DNA from: Pseudoscleropodium purum
Taxonomy: Eukaryota > Streptophyta > Bryopsida > Hypnales > Brachytheciaceae
Length of the DNA: 64,000 bases
Assembly: GCA_963969395.1 (NCBI GenBank)
Contig: OZ017803.1
Span: forward strand, 13,330,001 to 13,394,000
Reading direction: 5' to 3'
The notes below the pieces were generated by a model that saw nothing but the letters and a program-made list of their open reading frames with translations, did not search any database and was not told the origin of the DNA. Within the stretch, counting starts at the first letter, position 1. Each line of letters opens with the position of its first letter. A program made the position numbers and the translations under genes. Positions 10,966 through 25,330 of this stretch are shown piece by piece.

Positions 10966-13900
10966 TTTCTTTTTCTTTTTCTTCATCTTTATCTTTCTTG
11001 CTTTTTCTTTATCTTTTCTAATTGCTAATTTGTTTACTACTTACTACTTACTTAACCCATTTCACACTTATATGGTAAAATATAGTTCTATTTCCACTAT
11101 ATACTAGAAATAGAATAAGATATATGTAAAGTTCACAAAAAAATGAAAAAGTAGCTTTAAAGATAAAAAAGTTAGACTACATGTGCCCATCCCCAAAACA
11201 TCAACAATCAAATGTTATGTTAGTGAGGTATATCAGGTGTCTTAAGCCCTTCTACGCATGTTATTGCCTTCATATGGAAATAAAACAAGATACAAAACAA
11301 AGATACAATCCTTTCCAAAAAAGCACATTAGTAAACCTGTACATTATTAGTATGTTGTGAATTTAAAGAATCCATATGATTCATAAAGTTTTGTGAAATA
11401 CTATTGTTTTAGTGTTGATAGACAACATAAAACAAACCTCTCTTTAGTCTTCTTTGAAAATTCTCTATAATCAAACTAGATACAGTAACCAACATGTATT
11501 CAAATAAGCGAATATAAAGGACTTAATTTCAGTCCAACTTTCTTCTTTATATCTTCAAAGTATTTTATAGACAATCAGTATGAGAGCGCTTTTCTAAGCT
11601 CCTCTCAATCATTAGTGTTGGATTCAACCTGATACGTCAGAGTATTAGGTACTCAATCAAACATTAAACTTTGTATTTCAAATGCAAACATTGCTAATAT
11701 TAAATCAATGCTAGCATGGATAACCGCCTAAAATTGGAGGCATTTTAATATTTTTTCTATTAATAATTTTTGTTTGTAAGTATGGCATTGAGTTTAGATA
11801 CTATAATTTTTGTTGGTAACTCCTAGATGTTTTGGATTCTAATAATTATGAGAACTTTGACTAAATACTCAAACCATGTCAATTCAATATAGCAATTTCA
11901 TATAAAACCAGCTTCTAACCTTGGTGGAGAGACGTTATATTCACAAAGGCTACAATTAAATTGTAATATCAATTTTATACTAGATTTTGCTCCTTCGATA
12001 GGGAATCTAAAAATCAAACTTCATTCAAGAAATCAAGAAAAAAATTGGAAAAAAAAATTATTTTTTTCAGACGTGGTAGTTGTTGTGCCACATCAACAAA
12101 CTACTACATAGTAGTTGTCGGAGTTTGAAAATTGTTGAGAACTCACAACCCTTTAAAAGATTGAAAACTCCTCTAATGGTGAGCACTTATGTCATTCATA
12201 AAGAACGCAATATGGAGAAGCTCAACAAACTATATTTGCATTACATTCTCAAAGATTACATTTATATTTATAAGGGGACAATAGTCATATAATACGACGA
12301 GTTCAAAGGAATTTAAACTTGTTATGAAGTGTACACCTTTTGATAATATGACGATTAACAAATTCAAAACTTTGGAAAAATAACAACCACACTTATGAAT
12401 ATGGTAGAAGGCGCAAGCAAGGTGATGTGTAATGGAATACAGAAGTTGGAACGTATTTATCCAATTGATTGGAGACCATATACATTTTATTTACAATTTC
12501 ATCTTCATACTTTTGTGATATTAATATATCATTGATTTTTATCATTCAACCTATAATTTAAAAATGTTATTTTAATTTATGTATTATAGATTCATATAAT
12601 GTAAGTTTAAATAAGGATTTCAATTTCAAACGCTATATTCCACACAGAAGGATACAACATGGCATTTCGAAACTTGAAAATTGGAAGCATCAACAAATTT
12701 TACTAATAGATGTTTCAACCATTTATGGTAAGTGTTTCTATAATTTGACACCTTTACTTTTTCAATAGACAAAAATAGAATTAGAGGGGACAAAAGTATC
12801 AACTTAATCAGAATTGAAGTTTGATCCATTATACATGGAAGAGAATGCATTTTGTAGTAATCTTATACTATGTGAGATTTTAGTAATATTCTTTTATAAG
12901 GATAGGGATTTTAATTCCTATTCTTTTGAAATGTGGGCTTCAATACGTTTTAAAAATGGTTGTTGGCAAGCCAAACAAGCGATTTTAAATATAAAGAGGA
13001 TGAATTCTTATTAGGTAGTTATAAAATTTGTATAGATTATGAGCAATGTGATGGAATAGTTGATATTATATGATGTAGTAAAAGTGATTTGCACTATACC
13101 ATTCCATCAATAACAGCTTCAATTTTTACAAGATTAAGAATATCATTAAAAGTTAATGATAGTTTAATATAGTGAATGAAAAAATTGAATGAAATACACT
13201 CAAAGGAGGATGACATAAAAAAAAGATCCATAATATTCGTAAAATTCTAAACTTGAAATTAAAAAAAGCAAAGTAATATTCTTTTTAGAAGATTGTCAAC
13301 TATGTTAGGATATTTGGAATATTGTAGTTGTTATAGATGAATAAAGCAAACCAAATATTTTCGAAGATATATTGTCAATTTTTTGTTCTTCGAATTTTGT
13401 ATCTTCAAGTTCTATAAGAAGTCACTACTTGTTTGTTTGCATGGTTTTAAAGACAAAGGGTGTCAACTCAAAATCTTCTTTTTTACTTTAAGAAGTAATT
13501 TTGAGCAACATACAAATTTTAGTAGAAGTTCTTTATGTGTGACATCAATTTTGTGCATGAAAAAAATTTATTAATATTTGGTTTGATATTCTGTTTGTTC
13601 TTTGTTTTTGTTTTATTATGTTTATATTGCCTTTTAAGTCAAACCAAGATACTTATTTAACTCCTCAATATAAAAAAATTTAAATATATTTGTTCAATGT
13701 TTTTCTCTTAAATGAAATAAATTAAAAAAATGTTTTCAACCACAAGACTAATAAATAAAAGAAGATAAGATTGCATACCAAAGACACATATATGGACAAC
13801 AAACCTTTTGCCATTTGAATGATCACCACGACTTCATTTAAGCTTCAAATGCAAAGTTCTTTAGCTTTTTAGAACTCGAAGAACAAGAACTTTAAGCCCT

Positions 13901-16900
13901 AAAAAGTTTTATATCAATAGTTACTACTACCAAAAAGATATGTCTCAAAATCCAAGGCTCAAAAACAAAAATCCTACAAAATCCTTTCACAGTAATTATT
14001 TAGATTTCTACTTGTTTAGACAAATATAGCTTTTATAAATCAACTCCAAATTGAACACATTTTAACTTGTTGAAATTCCAACACAATGATAAATTACACA
14101 ACTTCTTGTGTACAAAATGATAGTTGTGTAAGTTTTAAGTTTGTATTTTTGGTGTATAAAAGCAACTGCCTCTCTTTCTTTCAACTATACACAACTCTTA
14201 CGTATAAGTTTCAAATCGAATGAATTTTAATTTTTTTAGAAAGCTAACAATAAAAAGATACCACTCTTAAAATCTTAAACTTTAAAAAAAACTACTGCAA
14301 ACACTATAAATGAAAAAAAATCAAGAATAGACAATAAAGATGTTCCTTTACTACTATCTCATGTAACTCTTTACAAGTAGCTTAAGGATGTGAGAGAAAA
14401 TGAGAAGTCAATGAAAAACTAAGTTTTTTATATAAATGAGGAATGTATTGTAGAAAAACCGAGTGTATTATTGCTCCTTATAGCTTTTTTTATAGCTTGC
14501 AATCTCCATCTTTTTTTTTTGTGAGCTTATTCTTTTTTATTTTACGTTTTCTTCAATTTAGACTTCAACCTTTGTTCTTTGACCTTGACGTCAAATTTCA
14601 CTTTTGTTTTTCTTATATTTCACATCTTTTGTGCACTTTTTACATCTTACACAACACTCATCTACCTCTTACATCTTATATATAAGAAGTTTTTGATCTT
14701 GACTCCTCTATTCTTTCATTCATTTACTTCTATCTACTCTACACCTCTTACATCTTACATAAACTTCAACTATCCTTTACACCTTCACACACTTCTTACA
14801 CACCTTACATCCCTTATACCTTTTACACTTAAAAAACTTTTGAACTTTAACTCCTCATTTACCCTAAAGCTTTTAATTAAGTACTTATAACCTCCTAACT
14901 TACCTTCAACCTATATTTTTCATAAAATTTTACATAAATTTGGTACAAAAGCCATTATTGACCTTTACAATTTCAAACTTTTTAATACTAAAATACTAAA
15001 AGATCCTAATCTAACTTCAAATATCTATCTAAAATATCCTAAAATTATAAGGAAATACAACTCTAAATATTAATAGTCACATCTAGTATTTATAGAGGGT
15101 TGTCAACAAAATCTTTGAATTTGATACTTGTAATTGGTGGAATAGTTGATATTTAGTATAGTGTCACAAATTTTTATCAACTAAGGAATATATTTTTTGT
15201 ACTATTTAAATTCCTTGGATCATATTGTATCTCAAATTCTTAGTTGAAAGTGGTAGCAATTTCTTACACTTGCTTTATGGCTAATCTTTAAAAGTTAAAA
15301 TATTGCTAAATGAGGTCATTTATTTATTTTTTAATTTCCTATGCCATGGGTACTTATAAATTTACAAATTTCCTTCTCTGCTATTCAAATTTTTTTGCAT
15401 AGTATTAGAAAGAATTTTTTATCATCTATAATTATTACTAAATTCTAATGCAATCTCAATGAAGTACGCTTTAGTACACTAAAATACAATTTGAGATCCA
15501 GCAAATTTTATCAAATTAAAGGATTTGATAGCACTCAAGTGTGAGTATAGGCTGTATAGCTATAAATCCAGATTACCATGAATTATCATATTGTACATAA
15601 ATGGGTCCCATAGATGGTTAGTGACATCTTCTTCAATTTTTTCATTATCTAAATTTTATAGAGCTATTTTCAAACTTTTATTGTTTTGTTTATAGTGAAG
15701 TCATCCATCACTGATGAAATAAATAATTCCAGATATGATTTGGACTACTGCAGAATGAAGCAAATATTTTCAAAGGTTAAAGTATAGAAATGATGGGATT
15801 TGCAAAAGTTTTGATAATTTTATCACTTATAGTGTAATTACTACAAATTTTGAAAGGCAAAAAATATGCTAGACCCATTACTAATTTCTAGACTCTTTTG
15901 ATTTTGATCTTGAAAAAACTACCATCTTACTCAATGCTTTTTGTTTTTTAATTCACTACTTTGGGATGTACATCATGTATCTATTAGTCCTAATTTTGAA
16001 AAGAAGAAAAAAATAAATTAGTCTATAGGTTGATTATTGGGCCTTGATCAGGAATGGGTGTCTCTATCTTAATATGAAAAGTGAACAGCCTATCATTTTT
16101 CTTTGTGAGGGAAAGTAATATTTATTGTGTGATAGATTTTTCTAAAGAAACATTTATTGAAGAAGAAATTGAAGGATGCTCTATGTTGTAGGGTGTTAAT
16201 GTAAAAACTATTAAAGTAGTATTTATTGATATAAACGACATTTTGTTGTGAAAAATAGTAGATTGATTTTCATGGCTTCAAAGTCGTACTTCCACATATA
16301 CTTGTTTTTCTTTCTATCTGTTAGTCTTGCCACTTAGTAATTTTTTTTGTAGAGGGACTTGTTGAGGAGTTGTATGAAGGAAACTAACTAATTATTTATA
16401 TAGATTACAACATTAGGACATGAGAACATTTGGAGCGCTTAAATTTGATAAACTTATTGGACACTAATTGCGTGCAAGTTTACATGCATGCTTTCTTCAT
16501 CAATCCTATCAGGTCTTCTTCTAATATAAGAAGTAGCAACAAAAAACAATAGAAGAAAAGATGGATGCTACTTTTGTGGTTTGTACCTCAATAAAATCAT
16601 AAAGAAGAAGTTGCCCAAACCCCAAGGTTAATAAGGAGTTTCTTGCCCATCTTCTTCCTTATGCTAGACCTACTTTAGACAATGAACCGATTGAACTTAC
16701 TGAATGCACTAGTTGCGTTTACATTGACATTCATATCCTTTCTTAATAAGATCTGCATCCTCCAAACTCTATAGAAGCAGAAGTTGGAGTGAATTGATTA
16801 GGTTTGGTTACTTTGAAATATAGAGAGTACTAGCGTATTGTGAGCGCTTTATTCCCACCTTTAAAATATAGCGTACACAACCAAGTTCTAGTTGTCTTGT

Positions 16901-17877
16901 TGTAGTAAAATTCCTAATAGGTATCTAACAATGTGTAATCCAATTATACCTTCCAAGCAATGATTCTTTTATTGTTTGTTTTACCTAAACTTTCCTTAAA
17001 GTGATTGCTAACCAAATTTAAAGAATTAGTAAAAGAGGCCGGTTTTGGCTACAATAACCAAAATTGGAAGCCAATGGGTTAAATAAGTGAAAAGATTAAG
17101 TAGCCTAAGTTGTAGGACTGATTTTTTTCTTTCTAAAATGATGAAGAAATCCTAATTTGACCTAATTCTCTAGGAGATATTCATGGATGAAGTTTGATAC
17201 TAAAACTACCTCTTAAAACTTCATCTATTGATTTCTAGAAATCTAACTATCGAAATTCATTTTTGGTTTTTGGGTTATTTTCTATTTTTTATTTCCTATC
17301 AAAATTCTGAATTTGACTTGAGTTGGTCAATTAAGGTTGACTTTCATCCAATCTATTTTAATTCAACTTGAAACTTTATCCTACTCTAACTTCTATGTTT
17401 TTAGCCCAATTTGTGAGGTTGAGGTGGTTTTGGAATCCCAAAAATATTTCCTTTGAGATTCCATGTTTAATTTATCCTTTGGTTCTCTTTTTGACCTAGT
17501 TGATAAATTTTTAATTGTTATTACTACTTTGAATAATTTTGGATTTGACTTTTATTTCTCATGATAATTGATTTTATCTTTTTAAATTCTACTTCTATTT
17601 TTCTTTAAAAGGTAAAATATTTTTTACGTTTAACCTCTTTGGTAAATTTTATTCATGGATGAATTTTGACCGTTGATCGGTTCATCAAAATTCTTTCATA
17701 ATTCTTTTTTATTATGGAATTTCAAAATTATCCCTACTTTTACTTTTTGACTCTTATCTTGTCTCTATATTATAAGATTCCTAAAAGATTTAAAAAAAGA
17801 TTTCTTTGGATTATTCTCTAACTTTTCAACACTTTTAACTATTTTTCATCCAAGAAATAAACTTTGGTAATTTTTTT
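10966..17877. other. long intergenic stretch, no gene recognised
   Basis: About 6.9 kb of AT-rich DNA without recognisable coding matches or RNA genes. Minor structures: an inverted repeat AACTACTA/TAGTAGTT at 12099-12116, a degenerate CTTACA-rich pyrimidine tract at 14630-14840, and a hairpin GATGAAGTTT/AAACTTCATC at 17186-17225. Confidence 0.5.
14630..14840. repeat. degenerate CTTACA/ACACCT pyrimidine-rich repeat
   Basis: Recurrent CTTACA, TACACC and CATCTTACA words make a loose minisatellite about 200 bp long. No fixed unit length is obvious, so it is a low-complexity tract rather than a clean array. Confidence 0.6.
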
Positions 17878-18805
17878 TAACTCCTAAAGTTCTTTGACTA
17901 TGCTTTTGCCAAAAATGCTCCAAAACTGCCATTTTTTGTACAAGTTTGTAAATTTAGAAAAAACATCTTTGGAAACATGTAACCATAGGATCTTATAATA
18001 CATTGGTTTGAAAAGATGTGGTAAAAATTTCAGAAATTTCCACCATGTAGATTGCAAGATATTAGCATTTGAAGTGACAAAAATCATTTTTTTATCCCTT
18101 CAAAAAACTGGTCAGCTGAACTTTACAAGGTCACATTTGTATGAAAAAATGTTCAAAATGATTGAAACTCTTTGGATTCATTCTTCAAGGCATGTTGGCT
18201 ACATGCTTGAAAATTTTTAAATCATTTGAAATTGTAAAATATATAGGAAAAAAATAGTAAATACAAAGATGTAGAGAATGGTTCAAAATACTAAATTATT
18301 AACAATTTATGTATGGAATTGAAAAATGCCAATCCCAATGGTTGTAATGTTGTAATAAAAAATCTTCATTTAATGTTTTTATTTTTTTCCAAAAATATTG
18401 AAAATTGAATTCAATAAAGGACTTCAGAGTTTATTTTAGGGTAAAGAATCTATAACTGCCCGCAAACTAAAACACCTTATAACTTTTGATTCATTGTTTA
18501 AAATGGAATGATTCAAAGTTTTAAGGTATATATAAATCTAGAAAATCAATTTCAAATTTGGGTTTTGAAAAAATTAATTTTTTCAGATCTACCCAGACTG
18601 CCTCAATTGAGAAACAAACTACATATTAGGTTATAACTTTTGACTCATATTTCGAAATATCCTGAAATTTAATATGCATGAAAGATATTCCTTGTCCACA
18701 CCTTCTACCAAAATTTGGGCCCAAAACATAGAAATCTCTAGTCACACGCACCTGCCTAAAATTTCTATGTTGCCAAAAAATGCAATTTGGTCCTTTAGGA
18801 GTTAA
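17878..18805. mobile_element. TIR element family A, copy 1 (928 bp)
   Basis: Bounded by a perfect 13-bp terminal inverted repeat, TTAACTCCTAAAG at 17878-17890 and CTTTAGGAGTTAA at 18793-18805. A diverged full-length copy lies inverted at 20977-29143 (interrupted), and its match along both arms stops at these termini, which supports the boundaries. No coding capacity is visible, so this is a non-autonomous element. If the outer TA is the target duplication it would fit a Tc1/mariner-like or similar class, but this is not certain. Confidence 0.7.
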
Positions 18806-20976
18806 CTATTGTAGTAAAAATCCCTTAAAAAGTACTACAGTAATTTTTCAACTACTTAAAAACCTATTAATTGATTTTCCAATCTACTATGGGTTTATTC
18901 TAATCATCATATTTGGGTGACCCGGAATCCAGCAAGTGATGAGGCACCAAGTATGCTAGCTACCTGCAAACCATTCCAAGCTACTTGTTTCTAACCTCGT
19001 GGGAGAAAGCTACATTAGAGCGCCTGTACTAGCCTGCACCACGTCATCCTTGCCGACTGATACATAAGACCAATTGGGCTTGAAGACCATACACAGGGGG
19101 AAAACTTATCTTAACCTATACAAGACAAGATGGTCACCCTGAAAATCATTTGTTTTGTAACTCTGTGTCACTAGTTGACTTAAAAAAAATGCAAAAGTAT
19201 TCATTGGAAGTCAAACTACTATAGATGGCCTTCCCTTTTTTCACCAATTTTGGAAGATGAATAGTTTCACTTTTGTCCTATATGGAGAGATTTTTTGTCA
19301 TCTTTTGGCTAAAAAATGGTCTTATCATCGTTTAAGGATTAAAATCGACCACAAAAGCATCAACCCACATCAAGCTAGACAAGTCCCCCTCAATCACTTG
19401 AAAGTGTTGTCAATCAAGGTAAAACTAGTGTACTGTTTGCTTTTGCCCCAATCAAAATAAAAGTAAAAGTACTTTTTTAATTAAAAAAAAAATCAGAAAT
19501 TCATAATTTTTACAATAAACTCAATTGTTTTTTCACACTATAGGTTCAAATGTCATGAAACAAAGCCTATGCACCCCTCCTCATGGAGAGCTTTCCAATG
19601 ATACCCAAAATGTAGATGAGGGATTCATGGTTTCTTTAAATTTCAGCATATTAAACAAAACAAACAACCTAACTAAAGGTATGGATATTAATTTTTGGCT
19701 AAATTTGTTGCTTAGTCCAACAATTAATTCAATGGTTTTGGGTTACGTAGTTTGTTGAATTGATTGATGTGAGTAGTTGAATTGAAGCAAGTCAAGTGAT
19801 GTACAATATATGTTACTTGTTGTAAGATTGCCTACAATTGGGTCCAATAATCTTACAAATTTTTTGTGTAAAGTTAGATTTCAACAAAAAGTCCATCAAC
19901 TTCAAGAAGTTCTAACATGCTCAAAAATGGACAATTTGAAAACTATAAATTACATTGGAATTGTAGTGAAGAGACTTGGGCATCATAACAAATATATACA
20001 AGTAAAATTCAAAATTATACAACAATTTGAATCTTCTCTATACACTATTTACCATCTAGTGTTGCAACCCTTTGTTGAAATTGTAGCTTGCATTCAATTG
20101 GACATGTTTGAAATAATGAGCTTTAATTAGCAATTATTGTAGAGATACTTGATTCAATAGTGCTTGATTTGTTTTTATTAATTTTTATTGTACAATAAAA
20201 TCAAGTTACCTTACAAATTTTAATTCCCAAGCATGCACATTCAAACAAAAAATCCATTAGTTTCAAGATGCTCTTAAGTTCTACAAAATGAATGGATTTT
20301 GAAACTATAAATTGCTTTGGAATTGCAATGAATTACACTTCAACTTCATAACAAGTGCAAAATGAATAATTCAAAATCATACAATAATTTGAATTTCTTC
20401 TATACACTATATACCATTTCATACACAACCTTTGGAAGATAGTCAAAGATTTATTGCAATAGGGTGTAGAACAAGCAATTCAAGTGTTATGGAATCAAAT
20501 ATTTCTAAAGCAATTGTGAAGGCTCATTTCTAATATGTACTACAAAATATAAGTTGTAATTTTAGCAAATGGTAGCAAGAGTAGATCGTAGATAGTGTAT
20601 ACCAAATAATAAGCTCTTTGTATGATTTTCAATTATGTATTTGTACATTTGTAATGATGATGAAGTAGACTTCAATGTGATTCCAATTCAATTTATAATT
20701 AAAAATTCTATTCATTTTTTAGTGTATATAAGCTCCCACAATTTTTCTAATCTTAGCTAAAACTATCGGTATCCAAAAATTTGTACAATTATTGAACCCA
20801 ACTATACAATTAAGTTTTCAATGCATCTGGAAGAAGAGTTGAATGAATCACTAGAGTGAGATGCATAGAAAAATGAAAAATTTTCATTCATTGTATATAA
20901 GGTAGAACGACCAATTTGTAGTTAGAATTAAGAATTTGCCCCTTGAGGTTTGCCCTCATGCCATTGCTCAATCTTT
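18806..20976. repeat. spacer with dispersed repeat module B
   Basis: AT-rich spacer between the two inverted family A copies. 19500-19700 belongs to a repeat seen again at 30330-30560 and more weakly at 30640-30800: TCACACTATAGGT, CAAAGCCT, CTTCATGGA-like words, then an ACAAACAACCTAA block and GGTATGGATATT. No gene recognised. Confidence 0.55.
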
Positions 20977-21654
20977 TTAACCCCTAAAGGCCCAAATATT
21001 GTTTTGGGGGATTACAAATATTTTAGGCAATTTATTACAAATGAAATTTTCATGTATTTTCTTTGAAATTTTGAGCTTCAATGTCCAACAATTTTCATAA
21101 CTTTTGACTACATGATTAAAAATTATTGCATGATATGTAATTTTCATGACACGACGGCTAATTCAATTTTTTTTAAATCACTTTTTTAAGACATAAAAAA
21201 TAGAAATTGGTTTTCAAGATTTATATAGATGTGAAAATCTTTAAATCATTCCATTTGGATTAATGAAGTGAATTATGAGGAGTTTTAATTTGCGGGCAAT
21301 TATGGATTTATCACTCTAAAATAAAGTTTGAAGCCTTGTATTTAACTCAATTTTCAATTTTTTTGAAAAACAAACAAATATAGGATGAAGATTTTTTATT
21401 ACAACATTACAACCATTGGGATTGGCATTTTCAATTCTGTAATAACATTCTTAACAATTTGGTATTTTGAATCATTCTCTACTTTTTTCTACTTACTAAA
21501 CTATTTTTGTATATTGTACAATTTCAAATGCACTGAAATTTTTCAAGCATGTAACCAACTTACCTTGAAAAATGAATCCAAAGAGGCATAATGCTAGTGA
21601 GATCCTATTGGCCTTGGTTTCCAACAAGTTTTCTTTGCTAGCCCAAGTGTAATT

Positions 21655-22469
21655 GTTTTAGCCACTCACCAAACAAGAACTTGAAGATGCAATAGTAGCC
21701 ATGGCAAGAAGAAAGAGCCCAGGAAGCAATGGAATAGCAATAGAATTCTTTACAAAATATTGGATGTTCATTGGTACAAACTTCTATAAAATGGTGGAAG
21801 CTCAATTCAATACAGGAGCTTTCGTACCCAATTCACTAAAGGCCTCATTGTACTATTATGTAAAGGGGAAAACAAAGAGTTGCTATCCAACTGATTCTCC
21901 ATAATCCTACTCAACGTGTCATATAAATTGTGGCAAAGGCACTACAAAGAAGGCTCCAACCCCTCTTAGCTAATGGAATCAATTAGGACCAAACAACCTT
22001 CTTTTCAATAAGATACATATTAGACAATGTACTTGTTATACATAAAACCATCACATGGGCAAGGGAGACGGACTAAGACATGATCTTCCTGAAATTGGAC
22101 TTCATGAAGGCATATGACACCATAGACCTTCTATTCCTATAGGGAGTAATGGCAACCTTTAGAGTACCTCCAAGTTTCATTTAGTTAAGCAAATTGTTAT
22201 TTGTAGGTGCCGAAGTGACGATGGGCATGAACGGTGGTGAAACCAAACGTTTCCCTATTACGAGAGGTGTGCAGCAAGGTTGTCTATTGGCACTCTATCT
22301 TTTCCTATTTGTAGAAGAAGCCTTAAACATTGCGACCAAGAGAGCCCAATTTCATGGTAGCATTATCGAAATATCCTTACCATTTGACCTTGGCCACCAA
22401 CTTATTATACAATATACAGATGACACCAATTACACCATATAGGGCACCGAGGCTACTATGTAGTGTTTG
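21655..22469 (+). pseudogene. LINE ORF2 fragment: reverse transcriptase domain
   Basis: In several frames the RT blocks appear in order: AMARRKSPGSNG near 21698, a block like LLNVSYKLWQ near 21920, LKLDFMKAYD near 22095, PITRGVQQGCLLALYLF near 22256, and YTDDT at 22413-22427 where active plant LINEs have YADD. Stops at 21901-21903, 22440-22442 and 22461-22463, plus frame changes, break it. In life the domain copies LINE RNA into DNA at the nick. Confidence 0.85.
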
Positions 22470-24439
22470 TCAGTCCCGGTTTCATCACTTGGACTCAATA
22501 TTTATTTTTTTGATTTCCTGTAGGTTTTGAGTATGGTTTTAGGTGTTAAAAAGCCGAAAAAATGTATTGCACCGAAATCTGTATTGCACATACCAACATG
22601 CCTCCTAGTCACTTTACACCTGATTTTATACAATTACTACCCGAACCTACACATAAATAGGGTAAAAACCCACCTTTTATACATAATAAGTGTATTAAGT
22701 AGAAACTGTCTGATTATCTACATCTATTCATACAATGAGACACAAATTGGCTAAAACTGATATGAAGGAATCTTGTGAGAACCCCACAATAGATTTCCCG
22801 AGATAGGTTTCAATTTCCCATTCCATCTACAAAATAGTAGAAACTCCAATTGTTAGCTTATAGGTGGAGAAATTCAAACTAAAGCATTGAAGGTCATCTA
22901 TAACCTAAATATGGTGATTTGAAGCAAGAGTCATGTCAGGAGTTCTACGGTACAATTGGTTCTTCAAGATTCCCTTTTTTGGAGAAGATTCTCTATTTAC
23001 TAGAAGTTAAAGGAGGTAGCGGGTTTTTTATTCCTTTTCCACATTTGCAAGGTACGAATGTGAATTTTCACATCTCTTGAAGAATTCTATGAGAAGTTCC
23101 TCCAAAAGTCTTGGTTTCTTCTAATCATCCCTGATCTTTTTCTGAGCAGTGAACTACCAAAATCTAGCATGGTAAAATTGTGGAAATTATCATGAATGTG
23201 GTAAAATCTCACTAAAAATTAGTATAGATTCTTTTATGTTTATAAAGTGCTTTGACAAGTTTCGTGACATTCCAATAGTGGGAGGTGTTAAAATTAGCAA
23301 GATCCTCCAAAATCGGCAAATTTGAAGATCAAATGTAGAGTTGACCGGTGTATTGGGAGCACACGACATTAGAATAAAATAAAATTAGGGTCTTTCTTTA
23401 CTCCCTTGAACCTACCTAGGAGCCTAGGCTAGTTACTTTTGATAGACAGTGAAAACTCCAAAACTTGGGTTTTTATCCGTTTTGAGTTTCTAGTCACCGC
23501 TATGATTCTTTAGATTTTTGAGGTTGGAAAAGTAGGTAGGGGATCCTCTAGACTGAAAATGACATTTTGAAGCCATTGGCCCAATTTGTTTGTAATTTGG
23601 AGCATTTCTTCAAAAGTTAAAAATTAGGTTCAACGTAAAAGTCAAAATTAAAAAGATTAGGTTGAAAATCTTGAACGATAAGGTTACCTAGTAGGAAAGT
23701 GGAGAGAGATGAGGCCCTTGAAAGGTATTTAAGGGCTCTCATTTCTTTCCTGAAACACCTTTTCTGGTTCATGTTTGAACCTTTGTTACATTATTAGGTC
23801 CATTAATTTGGATTTTTGGCCAATTTGGGCTATGTTGCCAATCTCCCTAGTTTTCAAAGCATTTTGAGCTCGTTTGTTGATACTTTTGTATCTCTCTTTG
23901 GAGGACATTGAGGTCTCTTCCAATGTAAGCTTGTATGGTTAGCTAACCATTGTCAATTGTTATTCAAACTCTTGTAAAGTTGTTTGTGTACTACTTCTAA
24001 AACCTCTCACCATACCTTGGCGATGTCGCTTTGGGAGGTTTCTAGTTTGTAATTGTGATCTCTCTAGTTCTAAGTGGGAATTCCCTTTGGGTGAAATCTC
24101 TTAGAGTTGGAAGTATGGTGTACTAACTTGTCCTACGTGGTTACAAACTAACACTATATTATTGCAATTTATACTATCATGTAGGCTTGTTTTGTTGGAA
24201 ATTTAGAACCTCATTAGCCCTACGACAAAGCTTTGATCTTGAAGATTACTTTATAAGTTATAAGTCAAGCTGTCTAGCATTCCAACTTTAGTTTCCAAAA
24301 CATGAGTTTAGAAATCCAAGTTTAGCATCCAAAAGTGTTAATGACATATAAGTTTTGAGGTTAGGACTGGTGTCTAAGATACCACATGGTAATTGTAGTA
24401 ATTAGGAAGGGAGAACTAAGCATCAATCCAGGGATCCTA

Positions 24440-25330
24440 AGGCAGCCCAATCAATTTCAACCAGCACCCCAAAGGTGGCCCAATCTAGTATTTAGTTATT
24501 CACCCGACACCTCAAGGCTACCCCAATCCAACATCAACCAATATCCCAAGGCAACCCAATTAGTATTCAAACCAACACTCAAGGTGGCCCAATCCAATAT
24601 TCAAACTAGCAGCCCAAGGCAACCCAACCAGTATTTCCCAGCAACTTCAATGGCAGCCCATCCCAGTATCCTAAGGCGGCCTAATCCAATATTGACCAGT
24701 ATCCCAAGGTGGCCCAATCAATATTCAAACCAACATTCCAATAGTAGCCTAATCCAATACCTCAGAGGTGGCCCAACCAATATTCATCTGGCACCCCAAG
24801 GCAATTCCAACCTAACATCAATTAGTACCCCAAGGTGGCCCAACCAGTATTCAAACCAACACTTCAGAGGTGGCCCAATCTAGTATTCAAACCAAGAGCC
24901 TAAGATAGCCCAACCAGCATTACCCGACACCTCAAGGCAACCTAATCCAATATTAATCTAGCACCCAAGGTGGCCAATCTAGTATTCAAACCAACGACCC
25001 TAAGGCAACCCTAACCAATAGCATCTGGCACCCCAATGGCAGCCCAACCCAGTATTCAAACCAACAATCCAAGGCGGCCCAATCTAGCATTTAAATCAGC
25101 AATCCCAAGGTGGCTTCAACTAGCAACATCTGGCACCCTAGTGGCAGTCTAATCCAATATTCAAACCAATATCCAAGGCAACCCCAACCAATATCAATCC
25201 AAAATCCAAAGCTACCCTATTTAACATCAACTGGTATCCCAAGGCGACCCAATCCAACATCAACCCAACGACCCCAATGGCAGCTTGATTTAGCATTGAC
25301 TCAACGACTCTGGGTGGCTTGAATCCTTGT
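24440..25330. repeat. ~33-35 bp minisatellite (CAAGGTGGCCCAATCCAAT unit)
   Basis: About two dozen degenerate units, each near CCCAAGGTGGCCCAATCCAATATTCAAACCAACA in sense, spaced mostly 32-35 bp with some 25- and 42-bp units. The period is close to a multiple of three, so the array keeps a plus-strand frame of 165 codons with PRWPNQYSNQH-like 11-residue repeats at 24386-24883. This is most simply a repeat side effect, not a gene. Confidence 0.85.
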
